A program made the position numbers and the translations under genes. The notes under the pieces were generated by a model. The model did no database searches, was not told the DNA's origin, and saw nothing but the letters and a program-made list of their open reading frames with translations. A stretch of DNA of 64,000 bases from Arthrobotrys musiformis (lineage: Eukaryota; Ascomycota; Orbiliomycetes; Orbiliales; Orbiliaceae), in contig JAVHJL010000007.1 of the NCBI GenBank assembly GCA_036971715.1, positions 930,001-994,000 on the forward strand. Reading direction: 5' to 3'. This document shows, piece after piece, positions 25,741 through 37,170 of this stretch (position 1 is the first letter of the stretch; each line of letters opens with the position of its first letter).

Positions 25741-26325
25741 TTAGCAGGATGGAATGGCGGGTAGCTTTGCGCCCTCTACACATATCTTCTCCCTCTCTAT
25801 GATTCTTCGTTGCTCAATGAGATAGGCTTTGGACAACCCTGTATCGATATCAGGATAACCCAAGTCCAGGGATTCCAGGTTCGGCATGAAGCACAACAGG
25901 AGCGGAAGGAGACTCCCGCATTCCACACCCCAATATATACCCCGAAGGCCCAGTTTCCCCAATACACCACCCGCGAACGTGCTGATTTGATCCTTCTCTT
26001 CCGGCGTCCAGCTCCACTGCATCAACTGCGTTCCCGTATCCGTTACGACGTACTGAGGACGACCCCAAACTACCGTTATTGATCTAAACTGCTTACCGAT
26101 TTGGGGGTTGACGAGGAGGCAGCGGGCGAGCCGCCATGTTTGTTGGAAAGGATGTCCGATCTTGAGGGTGTAGTGGCGCCTTGCGTAATGTTGCACTATA
26201 TCGCGGAATAGTCTGCAGACGAGTTCACAGCGACCTAGGTCTGAGGCGGAGAGTGTCTCGTTCGTGATGATTTGGGCGAGAATTTCGGTTGGGAGTATCG
26301 CCATTTTACTAGGAGTTGTCGCCAT
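25741..26325 (-). CDS. Short F-box-like protein, 194 aa
   Basis: An F-box motif opens the protein (residues 8-50: MAILPTEILAQIITNET, then a D-L-x-x-C-x-x-V-C-x-x-F pattern), so it may bind Skp1 in an SCF ubiquitin ligase. After the F-box there is a short segment with LRR-like text (SLLPLLLCFMPNLESLDLG). Fungal F-box proteins of this layout are usually 400-600 residues, so this copy is either naturally short, continues in unrecognised 3' exons, or is truncated. The start ATG at 26325 is followed closely by a second at 26304. The substrate is unknown. Confidence 0.6.
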   Translation of the reverse strand: MATTPSKMAILPTEILAQIITNETLSASDLGRCELVCRLFRDIVQHYARRHYTLKIGHPFQQTWRLARCLLVNPQIGKQFRSITVVWGRPQYVVTDTGTQLMQWSWTPEEKDQISTFAGGVLGKLGLRGIYWGVECGSLLPLLLCFMPNLESLDLGYPDIDTGLSKAYLIEQRRIIEREKICVEGAKLPAIPSC

Positions 26326-28624
26326 AGCTTAGGAGGGCTACTAGTATACTGGATCAGGGATTATGAAAATGGAACAAAGAAATTGTAAAGAAGGCCGGAA
26401 GAAGCTCGCCCTTGGGTTTCTAGCTTAGATGCTCAACCATCAGGAATCCGGAGGCAAAAAGTCGCTTTAAAAGTTGGAGGATTCAGGGCGCAGCCTTCCT
26501 GAAAGACGCGGCGACGGTCCGGCGCACCCACTCACGTGTCCGCAAGGGTTTCGGGTGGTCCACGTACGTTTGATGTGTTACACAAATACGAACAGACGAA
26601 TTGGATTCGAGGAAGCTAACCTTCGCCGGCTATATTGACCTAGAATCCATCTAGCTCTGTATAAAACATTCAAATTCAAAAATTCGGTTCAGGTGATATG
26701 AATTAAGATATCTGCTGTGGTATAAAAGCGCTTTCGTTTTTTCCAACGTTGAGGCATTATATTTTAGAAATGCTAGGTATCTTGCACATGACATTAACCC
26801 CATTTTGAACCAACCTCAGTTACACAACATGCAACATGTAACACTTTCATGGCAGTATTCTAATCCTGGTTGTCTGATTGTCACCAATAACCCTCGCCGT
26901 CCGTAATACGGGCTGGATTAGCTGTTCGAAATGGTCATAAAAACCCCTTCAGCCTGAAGCAGGTCGTCGGTTGGGATTTCCGGTACTTATTTTTTTTCTT
27001 CCTCTATCTAATTCGCAGGATTGTTTCCTTTATTAAATCCATAGACTTCAGAATGTACTCAGATTGCAAGCGCAAGATCTTGTTTGATTATGGATCACAC
27101 TGACTACTCGTGTGCAGCATTGTACTATAGTGATACGTATTGGATTAACGCTATGCATGACCTCACTTGTACTCGAGATAACAAACGCCAGCTCAAGCAC
27201 GTGTCACTTATTGACTAAGTACAATCTTACGAGATATAAAATTCCGCACTTTCATAGAGTACTTAGCTAATAGCAAGGAGTGACCTCCAGACTATAGCTA
27301 ATAGCAGTTTACACAACTTGCAAACCTAGTCCAAAAACTAGGCTACCCAAAAATGGCTTCGGTACTCGCTACAATAGGCTAGCCTGGGGACAATTGTCAG
27401 GGTAAAATACAACAGAGGTGGCAGAAATACTCTAACTGACGTGACGTGCTGCCAAAACCCAGTTACTGATAATATTTATTCCATATGAATGATTTCGATA
27501 AGCAAACTTTGAATCAAGGCCGCGAGATGTATATATATGTTTGCCTATCTTTATCGGAGACCTTGCTGATAATAAGACAGCCTCATCACGTAGTATCAAG
27601 GATATTTCTTTCCACTATCAATCCCTCGAAGGTTAGTGTAGTCGTCAAAAAGTGGCTCGTCTTCAGGAAATCGCGCAAGATATAGACGTCACCGCGATAT
27701 CGTAAGTTAACAATTTTAAACCCAGTGGTTACTCAATTGTTTGCCTTCGATAGAATCGGAGCAGAGACTTTTATTAATGTTCGTAAACGCTGCCTTGCAT
27801 TGGGAGCGTTTACTATATATATACGTGCAAAAGTGGAAGGAAGGGCATTCTAATAATTTGGACAATGCCCCATGGGTACTTGTCTCGGAAACCAGATGCT
27901 GCCGCAGATGATGAGCATAGCATGCGCGGAGGCTGTAATAAGTTCCGGCGAGAAATCCCGCCCCCCTAGTCTTATGCTTAGGAGGGGGCTCTTACTATTC
28001 AGCAAAACGACTACACCCTTGCAGGGGATCGCATCAGACAAATCGAGGACTTTAATCGATTATTCATCGATGCTGTCATATATCCATACTGGTTCTCGGG
28101 GTTTTGTAGACTCGTCGAAAAAGGTGCTCAAGGGGCGTGGAAGCTTAGCCAGTCGTAAGACTATGGGTTTTGTGTGTTAGTCATTGGGTTTAACGTTTTC
28201 AAGATATATACAGCAACAGAAACGCTTGAAGGCTTCAGGAATGGCATCCTGGTGGGTTAGGAGCATGGCTCGGCAGACTTTTGTAACTATTGTTCCAATG
28301 TCTGTCTTGATGCTGCCGAGGGCTTGAACAACTACCTAGGTACTTTGCTGGGGTCTGGTCTTTTTTCCCTCCCCTGAAAAGCTATCTGCTAGTTGGGCGT
28401 TGGCTTTTATGTTTTGGGGGCGTGGCGGTAGTCCCTATATATGACGCAACAACCACGGAGTCAGCCCTATAAACATAAACTCTAAGCTCTCAACCAGATT
28501 AAACCTCCCATCACAAAATTGAGCGCGTATACCCAGGAACCTATTTCATCAACCCTCCTACAATTCAAGCCTTCTACGAGATACACACAAAATCGAATAC
28601 GCCCCGAATCCCAAACTGAGAACC
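26326..28624. other. Gene-poor AT-rich region
   Basis: About 2.3 kb with no gene I can support. One 102-codon ATG frame at 27872-28180 (plus) has no recognisable domain and no splice support. TATA-like and AT-rich runs are common. The region may hold decayed DNA. Confidence 0.45.
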
Positions 28625-29000
28625 ATGCTTCGTTCACTCTTTTCGTCGAAGGCCAGAACCATCATATTTGGTTCGCCGACTGTCAGGCGCTGCCGTCCGG
28701 ATTAGCGATAGTAAGTCCCCTGGTCCTTGAAAGTACCGGTTGGCCCATAAGGCCAGGGACGGGCCAAATTTAATCAAAGAGCATTAACGCTGACTCTTTC
28801 TTTCGGTGCTTTATCAAGTCGTCGTAACCTACATCATATTCAGTGCAAGCATGCGGCTCATAACCGACTATAAAGGCTCACCTATTTCGGAAGCTTGGCC
28901 AAGTAATTGGTGCGATTGCAAAGATTGCATGGATCATCCGAGAGCGAGACAGCACTTTCTGGAGAGAAAGGCGGCTACAGCTGGGGCTCTCCAGGATTAG
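28625..29000 (+). CDS. Possible small mitochondrial-type protein, 83 aa
   Basis: This is uncertain. The ATG in context gaaccATGC begins a stretch like a mitochondrial presequence (MLRSLFSSKARTIIF, basic and hydroxylated, no acids). The second segment (28819-29000) encodes a hydrophobic run then a Cys/His-containing C-terminus (SNWCDCKDCMDHPRARQHF). A frame-preserving model joins 28625-28694 to 28819-29000, with the 3' end of the intron well supported by gctgac and a pyrimidine-rich caag. It requires a weak GTCCGG donor. The strong GTAAGT donor 16 bases downstream (28711) would retain a TAG. It may be a real small gene, an unproductive splice form or a decaying gene. Confidence 0.35.
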
Positions 29001-29288
29001 ACTATAGCATACTGGGTTCGAATTAGCTTCAGATCCGGTGTTTGTTTATAATCTCTACTCTGCTTCTTAACTGGAAAGCATAATATTCGTCGAAACCACT
29101 TGTACATACATAATCCATCGGCGTCTGGGAACGAGACTACACAATCCACATATTTATACACATATAAAGACGAATGCAGTAAACCTTCGATCATGCGTAG
29201 CTCTTCCAGGGCACATCAAACACCAATTCTGCCTTAGTTTACTCATACTCCACAAATATGAATATATATACTTAAGTAATTACCTACC

Positions 29289-29306
29289 TACCTAAGTACT
29301 TAGGTA
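29289..29306. repeat. Perfect palindrome with TACC steps
   Basis: The 18-base palindrome TACCTAAGTACTTAGGTA is preceded by extra TACC/CTAC steps. Function unknown; such elements can form cruciforms. Confidence 0.7.
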
Positions 29307-29450
29307 TATATAAGCTCGCATCTCGAAAAGGACCGCCGTTCTGAGTACGGGGTTTGACTCGATCGACGGGTGGCCATAGGGAATGAAATTTTACCAATAT
29401 TCAACATTGTCGCCATAAATAATGACGAAACCATATAAATTATTATCTAT

Positions 29451-29530
29451 TTCCTTCCTTCTCTCTTCTTTCTTTTACCTCTTCTTCCTTTCTCTTCTCT
29501 CTTCTTCCTTCCTCTTCTCTCATCTTCCTT
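29451..29530 (+). repeat. Polypyrimidine (CT-rich) tract
   Basis: Of 80 bases, all but two (A at 29477 and A at 29522) are pyrimidines, mostly CTT/TCTTC units. It is a low-complexity tract that can form triplex DNA. Confidence 0.85.
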
Positions 29531-30259
29531 ATAAGAAAGGCTTTCAATTTCTAGCCGAACATTCCCCCATGCTCTAGAATTTTCTCGATGCAATTACTGT
29601 ACCCAAGATGTCCCACTTTCGGTATATAAACCGGTTCCGGCAGCCTACACTTGCTATTGCCGCCTAGTCTAGACACAAGACGGGTGCCGAGCGGTTGCCG
29701 CCGCAATTGGTACACATGAGTTTTTGAACCAGGTAAGTTGGTGCCGTTTTACCACTTTTTTCTCTCTCTTTTTTCATATACTAATCTAGATTTGGAAGTT
29801 TATAGGATAGCAAGGAGAAAAGTAAGTTGTGGTAGCATCAATATATCTGCTCCGGAGGGCCTCGATCTGACTATTAAAATAGATAAACGGGCGCGAAGAC
29901 CAAGGTCGAGATCTCGGAGCACAGTCCTGTAAATTGCCGCCCTATGGAGTTGAACCGCTAGCCCTCTCCTACAAAACCATTGCCTTTCCGTAGCAAAGGC
30001 AAGTCAATAATTGTGGTTTACCACAGCGAAACCGAAAGCAGTTTTCACCGTACATTGGCTGACATGTATACACTAGCTTACGCGAGATACTTTAAGAATC
30101 GCATATGTCTATTGGGAAGGCGCTTCATTGTTCGTTGAGAGAAGTTAGAAATTTAGTGCAAGGTATTATGGGAAGAGACAGCGGCTGAACCCATTCACCG
30201 CTCACGCAATGAGGTGTTGGTTTTTATATTTTGGAACATCATGTAAAATATACAGTTTG

Positions 30260-30292
30260 GTTACGAGACCGTAAAATATACTGTCTCGTAAC
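30260..30292. repeat. Inverted repeat (hairpin)
   Basis: Ten-base perfect arms GTTACGAGAC and GTCTCGTAAC enclose a 13-base loop. The motif GTAAAATATAC occurs twice, once just before and once inside the hairpin (30243 and 30271). No element boundaries were found. Confidence 0.7.
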
Positions 30293-30832
30293 TAAAAATA
30301 CACCTAGATGTATATTGAGATACGCTATTGCATTTTTCCAGCGTCCATATAGCTTTAGCCGGGCCTATAAAGGTACATATTAGGACTCTATTATATCCGC
30401 TTCGTGGCATTTGTGTATTGCTTTTCATGGCTAATCGAGCTCCTATACGACTTCTTTATACTGGGCAAATATACCGCCAAATTAATAGAATTTTAATTAA
30501 ATTGGGCTATATAAGAAATAATGGTGGTACCAACAGACGGGTTCTATGTCAATTTGTTTTACCACACTTATGCAGAATGTGCTGGTGTTACACGAATGGG
30601 TATGAATATTAAGATATTCAGTTACGCCTGCACTCTCGACAGCTCTGAGCATTGTGAGCAGTTTCTCGGCCCTGCTATCCTCAGAATCGATCTTAAAGCA
30701 CCTGAACATCAACACTAGCTCTTAGGGAGTGAAAGAGGCTATTAAATGCGGGGTTTGGTTGGGTGCTCGATATTCTGTTGCTTCTACGACTGAATTTCTT
30801 TGTTGGATATAAATCAACTTACCACCCGCATT

Positions 30833-33019
30833 ATGGAGGCCTCGCATATCCATATCCAAGAGCAGGCGATTGCCCCTATATCCGACGAGAGATTTGACCT
30901 TATCATCATCGGAGCTGGAATCTACGGTCTATACGCTGCGAAAACCTTTCTGACGATATGTCCCTCGATAAACCTTCTCGTGGTCGAGTCTGTATGTATA
31001 TCTACCCCCGTTGGCCGTTTATCAAGGCAAATATATTTTCAAGACTGGTTTACATTTTATAAATTAACTTACAAAGATTAATTCACCGTGTAGCTTCCCT
31101 CAGTCGGTGGGGTGTGGTCGAAGGATCGAGTCTACCCGGGCCTCCGGATTCAGCATCACTCCAAATTCTTTGAGTTCTCGGAATTACGTTACGAGGACGT
31201 ACCGGAAATCGATATGGATTACAATGGTAGAGGGTACCTGAGTGGTCACTCTTGGTGTCAATACTTCCAAGCATGGGCTGAAAAGGTGGGAGTGATGAAG
31301 CATGTGCGATTGAATACCAGAGTGCAGCAAGTTTTTCGGCAGAGCGGGGAGGAGTACCTTTGGAGGTGCAAGATTGATGATAATCACAGTCTTTTATCTA
31401 AGAGGTTGATTATTGCGACGGGTATCGCTAGCTTCCCTCGGTACCCAGACTTGGATTATTCAAAATTCGCAGGGCCGGTTATGCACCATCAGTATTTTGG
31501 AGAGCGGCATGGGGAGTTGGCAACTGAGGATATTGAAGAAGTGGTGGTTTATGGCAGTTCGAAGAGTAGTTTGGATGCAATAATCCATCTTGCGGAAGCA
31601 GGGAAGAAAGTCAAGGTGATTCTTTTCTTGATCGTTTATTCTAACATATATGCACGATATCACAGGGAAGCTAACATTTGATGTCCCAAATGACAAAGTG
31701 GATAATTCGTAAGGAAGGGCGCGGACCGCTATGGATCGTTGATCTCAAAGGCTCACGTTCCGACGTGATCCTCATACGCCTCGTCAGTACCATTTTCCCA
31801 TCACCCTACCAAAACGACGGATTCTCCGGCCTTCACCATTTTTTTAAGCAGACATTTCTTGGGAAAGCCCTCCAAAAATATGCATATGAGAAGTTTGGAA
31901 GCGTGTTGCTTAAAGAATATAAATTGGATGGGCCTGAGGTAGATGAGGTGTTAGTGCCTGTGATTCCGAAGTATTCACCGTTGTGGAATCATAATATTTC
32001 GGGGGCGGATAATTATGATACTTCACTTTATGACTGTATCCGTAGTGGGAAGATCGAGGTAAGATAATATCCTTTCATTATAGGACATTGCGAAACAATC
32101 TTGGAGAGTATACGTCGACGTCCAGTTTTGACACGCATTACTTGTCAGATGATTCGAGATACAATTACCTCGCTGGAGGGTAAAAGTGTCACTCTTGCCT
32201 CAGGAGCGAAATTAACTACGGGTGCAGTCGTTTTCGCGACTGGGTTTAAAACCACGATTCCATTCATCGCCGAAGATCTTGCAGTTCGCATCGGCCTTCC
32301 GTCGACGAATTATCCCGAAGAATATCTAGAGAAATGGAGACTCCTAGAAGACGAAGCCGATAAAAGGGCCTACAAAGCAAACCCGTTTCTCAAATCCGCT
32401 CCAAAGCCACCGCCGTACTTGCTATCGGACCCGGAGGCCGGGAAACTTAGGCTGTACCACCATATACTCCCCACCGATCCAGAATTTTTGGATGGAAGCC
32501 TAGCAATATTGGGATCGTTTTCCGCGGCTTCGACGCTTCAGAGTGCCATGATTGTATCGCTTTGGGCTGCAGCTTATATGTTTGGGAAGGTCGAGCTGCC
32601 TTCGCAGGATGAAATGGAGAAGATTGCGGCGTATCAAATACGGTCACATCAAATCAGAAACCCTGGGATGATCAACGATTTACCCTGGGTCGGATTTGAA
32701 TTTCTAGCGGTAGGCGTAAATTCCGATACTAGTCCCTCTACCTTTTTACTCTGAAAACTCCCATTACACAATGACTTTAGTTGGTGTCGATTTTTGAATA
32801 TACTAACCTAAATATCCTATATGCGTATAGTACTCCGTCATGATGTTGAAAGAGTTGGGATTGAACCCTTGGCGGAAGAAAGGGTGGTACAGTGAATTGA
32901 TTCATCCGTATACTTGCCAGGACTATGGGGATCTTGCGAAAGAGTGGGTCGAAAAGCACGGGACGGTAGAAAGCCCTGGGAGTCCTGCTCCCGCACTTCC
33001 AAAGCCTGCCGATTCGTAA
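30833..33019 (+). CDS. Flavin-containing monooxygenase (FMO/BVMO-like)
   Basis: Five exons, all joined in phase 0, give 596 residues: 30833-30991, 31094-31615, 31699-32058, 32149-32709 and 32831-33019. The FAD-binding Rossmann motif GAGIYG lies at residues 27-32. The FMO identifying motif F-x-G-x3-H-x3-F reads FAGPVMHHQYF at about residues 178-188. The NADPH loop reads GSSKSS at about residue 207 where G-x-S-x-S-G/A is usual. A second conserved block, VVFATGFKT, is the ATG-containing motif before the C-terminal domain. Such enzymes oxygenate N, S or C=O groups, often in fungal secondary metabolism. No biosynthetic core gene is nearby, so the substrate is open. Intron 3 has a decoy AG (32083) that would break the frame; the acceptor at 32148 restores it. 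Confidence 0.85.
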
Positions 33020-33409
33020 GCTTCAACGCCCCATATTTTGATTAATATATGGAAGATAAAACGGTTGAAATGCATAATACCACAATATTACTACTGGCGC
33101 TTAGGTATCTTGAAGGGTTCATGGGAAGTCAAACAAGGAGCTTAAAGCTCGCAATATATGTGGAACTGAATGAAAATAGTTGATTAAAAACCGCAGCCAC
33201 CTTATTCGCTCTCAAGTGCAAGGTAGAGGCATGATCCTGCATGTCTTCTTGCATTAAGTATATGCTGCAGCTGCGTGTCGTCCTTCGGATTTCTCTCGAC
33301 ATTATAATGTACTTTATAATGGCTCGGAATTGGCCAATTGGCGGGCGCGGATGTATTTCCCGTTGTAAGAGAACTACGCAGGAGAAAAGCCAGCATCCTC
33401 CAGTTATAT
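33020..33409. other. Intergenic between monooxygenase and tRNA
   Basis: 3' flank of the monooxygenase gene and upstream sequence of the tRNA gene. No other feature is seen. Confidence 0.4.
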
Positions 33410-33514
33410 GGTTGAATAGTGTAGTTGGTTATCACATCGGATTTTGAAGCGAGCTCCTTAAGTGGAGCTCCTCGAAACTTTCCGATAACTTGGGTTCGAA
33501 TCCCAGTTCGACCT
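33410..33514 (+). tRNA. tRNA-Gln (anticodon TTG) with intron
   Basis: The acceptor arm pairs GGTTGAA (33410-33416) with TTCGACC (33507-33513), with one G-T pair, then a T discriminator. The D arm is GTGTAGTTGGTTATCAC. The anticodon stem TCGGA/TCCGA (33437-33441, 33481-33485) encloses loop TTTTGA...T, with anticodon TTG at 33444-33446. A 32-base intron (33448-33479) sits one base 3' of the anticodon, the canonical position. The T arm is TTGGGTTCGAATCCCAG. The layout closely resembles yeast tRNA-Gln(UUG). Confidence 0.9.
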
Positions 33515-34663
33515 TCAATTTTGGCATGTTCGCTCCTGTATGAGTCTTTTTTTTTCCTCGCCAAAAAAAAAAGGTCTCGTGTGGCCGGACATTTAGTTAA
33601 CAAGACCCAATCCTTTCGTCTCGAAGCATAGAATGTCAAATCGCTTGCGAAGGGGGAAGCTCTTGGTGAATCCAAGTTTGGCGAACCTTGGCCACGGTTT
33701 TTTGGGAAGGTTTACTACTTTCTGGCGAGGCAAAGAAATCTTAGGTGCGGCTGCAAAAGCTTGATAAGTGTCATCCGATTAGGCTGTCGACACCATACAG
33801 GGCTGCATGGAATCCAATCCCCGTTCTAGAATACGGGGCTTGCGTGTGAGATGCGATGTAGGAGAATTTACGAAAGCTCTAGCTCCCCTCTCGACGGTAA
33901 ATATATCTACTGAAAAATTTTTTTCAGTGAATTCTTTTTCGTGAATTCTTGCTTTTTTTATCTAATTTTTCAAGGCCGTGGTCGGTGGTGGCCAGTGCTT
34001 TGCTTCACCATTTAACCTGTGTCTCCACAGTTCGATTCGAATCCGAATTCTCCAACTAGCTCGCTGTGTTAGTAATGCAGTTCTTGCTGCAGGTGCAGCT
34101 GATATCTCACCAGCATCCGCATTGTCGCTAGCCCGCGAGCTAACTAGGCAAATCCCTTGTAGCTGGAGGTGGCCAGGGTATTTCGAGATCAGAGGCCAGA
34201 CGGTACCGGTCTGTCTGTCTGGGATATCAGCTTACCTTGTTAGCTGTTGCGTGCTTGCTTGCTGACCTTGGTTGTATTTCACAGTGCAGAGTGCATGGGC
34301 ATCACATTGCATTCGACTTTTTCCGATCCCGTGTCCTTCTTCGAATCCCTTCAGCCCAGGTCCCGACTTGCCCGAAGTAGTTCGATAATCCACGCATAGC
34401 GCTGTTGCGTACTTATATCTCGTCATCTGCAGTTGTCAATTAAGCTCTCGACTTCCTATTCATACCCTTCATCGTTCGCTGCCCTGTCCTGTACCTGTCG
34501 TCGCACTGCTTTCTTTGTTCGTTGAAAGGAAAAAAAGAAGAAAAAACATCACCTCAATTTGGATTGATCGCGAGGACCACTTTAACTTTAAACTTGTTTT
34601 CGCCGTTTGCTTTAGCTTTGGGTTGCGAGCTTCGAGCCTCGTTCGCTCTACCAGCTAGTCAAA
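33515..34663. other. Intergenic, promoter of Nramp gene
   Basis: About 1.1 kb. It holds a T-run typical of RNA polymerase III termination soon after the tRNA (33547-33555), a perfect short inverted repeat CTGAAAAATTTTTTTCAG (33910-33927), and a pyrimidine-rich leader before the Nramp start. No gene is seen. Confidence 0.5.
33547..33555 (+). terminator. Candidate Pol III terminator of tRNA-Gln
   Basis: A run of nine T about 33 bases after the mature tRNA end. T runs of four or more end Pol III transcripts. Confidence 0.5.
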
Positions 34664-37170
34664 ATGAATTGTAAGTTAGAAGCTATTTTTCTTAATCTTG
34701 GCCAAAATGGCAACCTGGACTTCTTTCTATCTCAACCAAATTCGAATCCGAATGCCAATCGATATCGTTCTCGAATTCAACATTTTCTCCATCTCTCTTT
34801 TTCTTCTCCTGATCGTCCCTTGCGCCGTTGCGGTGATAGGGATGCGACAAACCAATTTTTCTGTTCGGTTTGTTCCTTCGGGCAGACTCCGGACACGCTT
34901 GGTCGCTTTGAAACATTGAAAGCACGATCCCGAGAGCTACTAGGCCTAGGCCTGACATTCCCGATTCAACGAGCTAAATATTGGTGCTCATGTGCACGAT
35001 AACAACGGCCATTCTAAACGCCTCCATTTTCGTTATCATCATCATAATTGCCTCACTAGATTAGAGGGAAGGAAAAAAAAAAAAAAAAAAAAAAAAAACT
35101 TTCCCTTAGTATTTTTTCAGTAACAGCAGTTCGCTAATAAATTGTCACTCATACCTCACCAGGCCCATCTCGTGTCGATGAAACGATCGGCCATGATGAA
35201 TATAATCAGCAACCAAACCACCTCCCAGCAGATCTCACCACCAACTCAGATCTCAATAACGTCTCCAACATGAACCGCCGTAATGATGCCAGTCGTGGCG
35301 GCATCAATACGTTCAACAACTCTGCTGGAGGCGACGGTGTGGTTGAGTCCTCTGACAGTGACTCTGTCCAGATTACCGCTGTAGGGGGTGGTGGGGAGGG
35401 GGGTGTTTCTGGCTCACCTCGAGCTGGAAACATGGATGAGAAGAGTGGCTTGTATGATGTTGTTGAAGTTGTTAGGGATGAGAAGAAGAAGATAGGAGGC
35501 GAGAAGGGCTCTGAGAAGCCGAAAAAGAGGGTCTACTTCTTTGCAAGCGCTGGGAGACGTGAGCCCCCAACTGATGGATCTGGTCCTGAGGATAGCTTTT
35601 GGAAGAAAGCTGTCGCCATGGTTGTCAAGTACGCCAAGTTCATGGGACCGGGATTCATGATCTCTGTGTCTTATATGGACCCTGGAAACTATGCTACTGA
35701 TGTAGGCTTTTCCTTTATCTACTCTTATATTGCTCTTTCTAACACTAACCTTACCAACTAGGTTGCTGCTGGTGCTGCATTCAAATTCTCACATTTGTTT
35801 GTCATCCTCCTTGCCAATGTCCTTGCCATCTTTCTCCAATCTCTCTGCGTCAAACTTGGTAGTGTGACCGGTGTTGATTTGGCTGAGAACTGCAAGAGAA
35901 GCTTCCCACGATGGCTCTGTTGGACCCTTTATTTCTTTGCCGAGGCTGCAATCATTGCGACCGATATGGCAGAGGTAATTGGTTCTGCGATTGCATTGAA
36001 CGTACTTCTCAAAGTCCCGCTCGTTGCCGGTTGTGCTATCACGATCCTAGACACTTTCATTGTGCTATGGTTCTATAATGCTGATGGCCCAGTCAAAAAC
36101 ATACGCTGGTTTGAGTTATTCGTTGCCCTCTTGGTCTTCGGGGTCGTCATATGCTTCGCCGTTGAACTAGCACACATTGAAGACACCCCAGTTGGCGAGG
36201 TCTTCAAGGGTTACCTCCCTTCGAAGTCTGTAGCATCAGGAAATGGTCTGTACCTTTCTTGCGGTATTCTTGGTGCCACGGTGATGCCTCATTCACTATT
36301 TTTGGGTAGCGGCATCGTCCAAGCCCGTATGAAGGAGTACGATAACTGGCACGGCAATGAAAGTACCGCTACTGTGGCTACCGAAGATACAGCAGTCACT
36401 ATTGAACGCAAGTATAAGCCAACTTTGGAGGCCATAAACTACACTATGCCCTTCTGCATTACCGATATGGCAATCTCGCTGTTCACTTGCGCCCTTTTTG
36501 CGAACTCTGCGATTCTCATTGTCTCTGCTGCAACCCTCTCTGATACCCCGGACGCCCAAGATGCCGACTTGTTCAGCATTTATGATCTTTTGGTCGAGAA
36601 CTTGGGTAAAGCCGCTGGCGTCCTTTTCGCCATTGCACTTCTATTCTCTGGCGAATCTGCCGGAATAGTTGTTACGCTTGCTGGTCAGATGATCTCTGAA
36701 GGATTCCTTAACTGGAGGATCAGGCCATGGCTTCGCCGCCTTATCACCCGTGGTATCGCCATCCTCCCGTCCATAGTTGTGGCTGGAGCCGTTGGCCGGA
36801 AGGGGTTGGCAGAGGTATTGAATGCCAGTCAGGTTACCCTCAGCATCATCCTTCCATTCGTAACCGCACCATTGATTTGGTTGACATGCCGGGCGAAGTA
36901 CATGCAAGTGGAGGATCCTAACGGTGAAATTATCACAAATAATGAAACCGGGGCGGAAGACGGCGTTGTGAGACGGCGTACTGTGGATATGAGCAATAAC
37001 TGGTTTACCTGTGCGTTCGCGATAACGGTTTGGACTTTCATTGCCGGGCTGAATGTGTAAGTTTCATCTATCGGGTTTTGTGCCGTCTTCTTTTGTTTTA
37101 TTGCGCATGAAACAGGGCTAATAATTGTTATAGGTATTTGATCGTGGTCCTAGCTATGGGCACAGTCTAA
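34664..37170 (+). CDS. Nramp-family divalent metal transporter (Smf-like)
   Basis: Exons 34664-34670, 35163-35701, 35762-37056 and 37134-37170 give 625 residues. The first coding exon is only ATG-AAT-T, followed by a 492-base intron. After a hydrophilic N-terminal region of about 150 residues, the Nramp fold begins: TM1 carries the metal-binding D-P-G-N motif (SYMDPGNYATD), and TM6 carries M-P-H-S (GATVMPHSLFLGS), both diagnostic. About eleven hydrophobic segments follow the family plan. The family symports Mn2+, Fe2+ and other divalent metals with protons. Whether this copy sits in the plasma membrane, vacuole or endosome (Smf1, Smf2 or Smf3-like) cannot be told from sequence. The last exon encodes a final short hydrophobic segment ending GTV. 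Confidence 0.93.
35073..35098 (+). repeat. Poly(A) tract of 26 in Nramp intron 1
   Basis: An uninterrupted run of 26 A in the long first intron, about 65 bases before the acceptor. Simple-sequence tract. Confidence 0.85.

Larger units (their letters stand above)
29001..30832. other. Gene-poor AT-rich region with simple repeats
   Basis: About 1.8 kb without a supported gene. It holds a palindromic AT-rich element, a polypyrimidine tract and a hairpin, listed separately, then the promoter of the flavin monooxygenase gene. Confidence 0.5.

Noticed and set aside
27872..28180. 102-codon plus-strand ATG frame
   Set aside because: No recognisable domain, composition like surrounding DNA, no promoter or intron support.
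29930..30000. tRNA-like T-loop text (GGTTCAACTCC) on the minus strand
   Set aside because: The T stem does not pair and no acceptor or anticodon arm can be formed.
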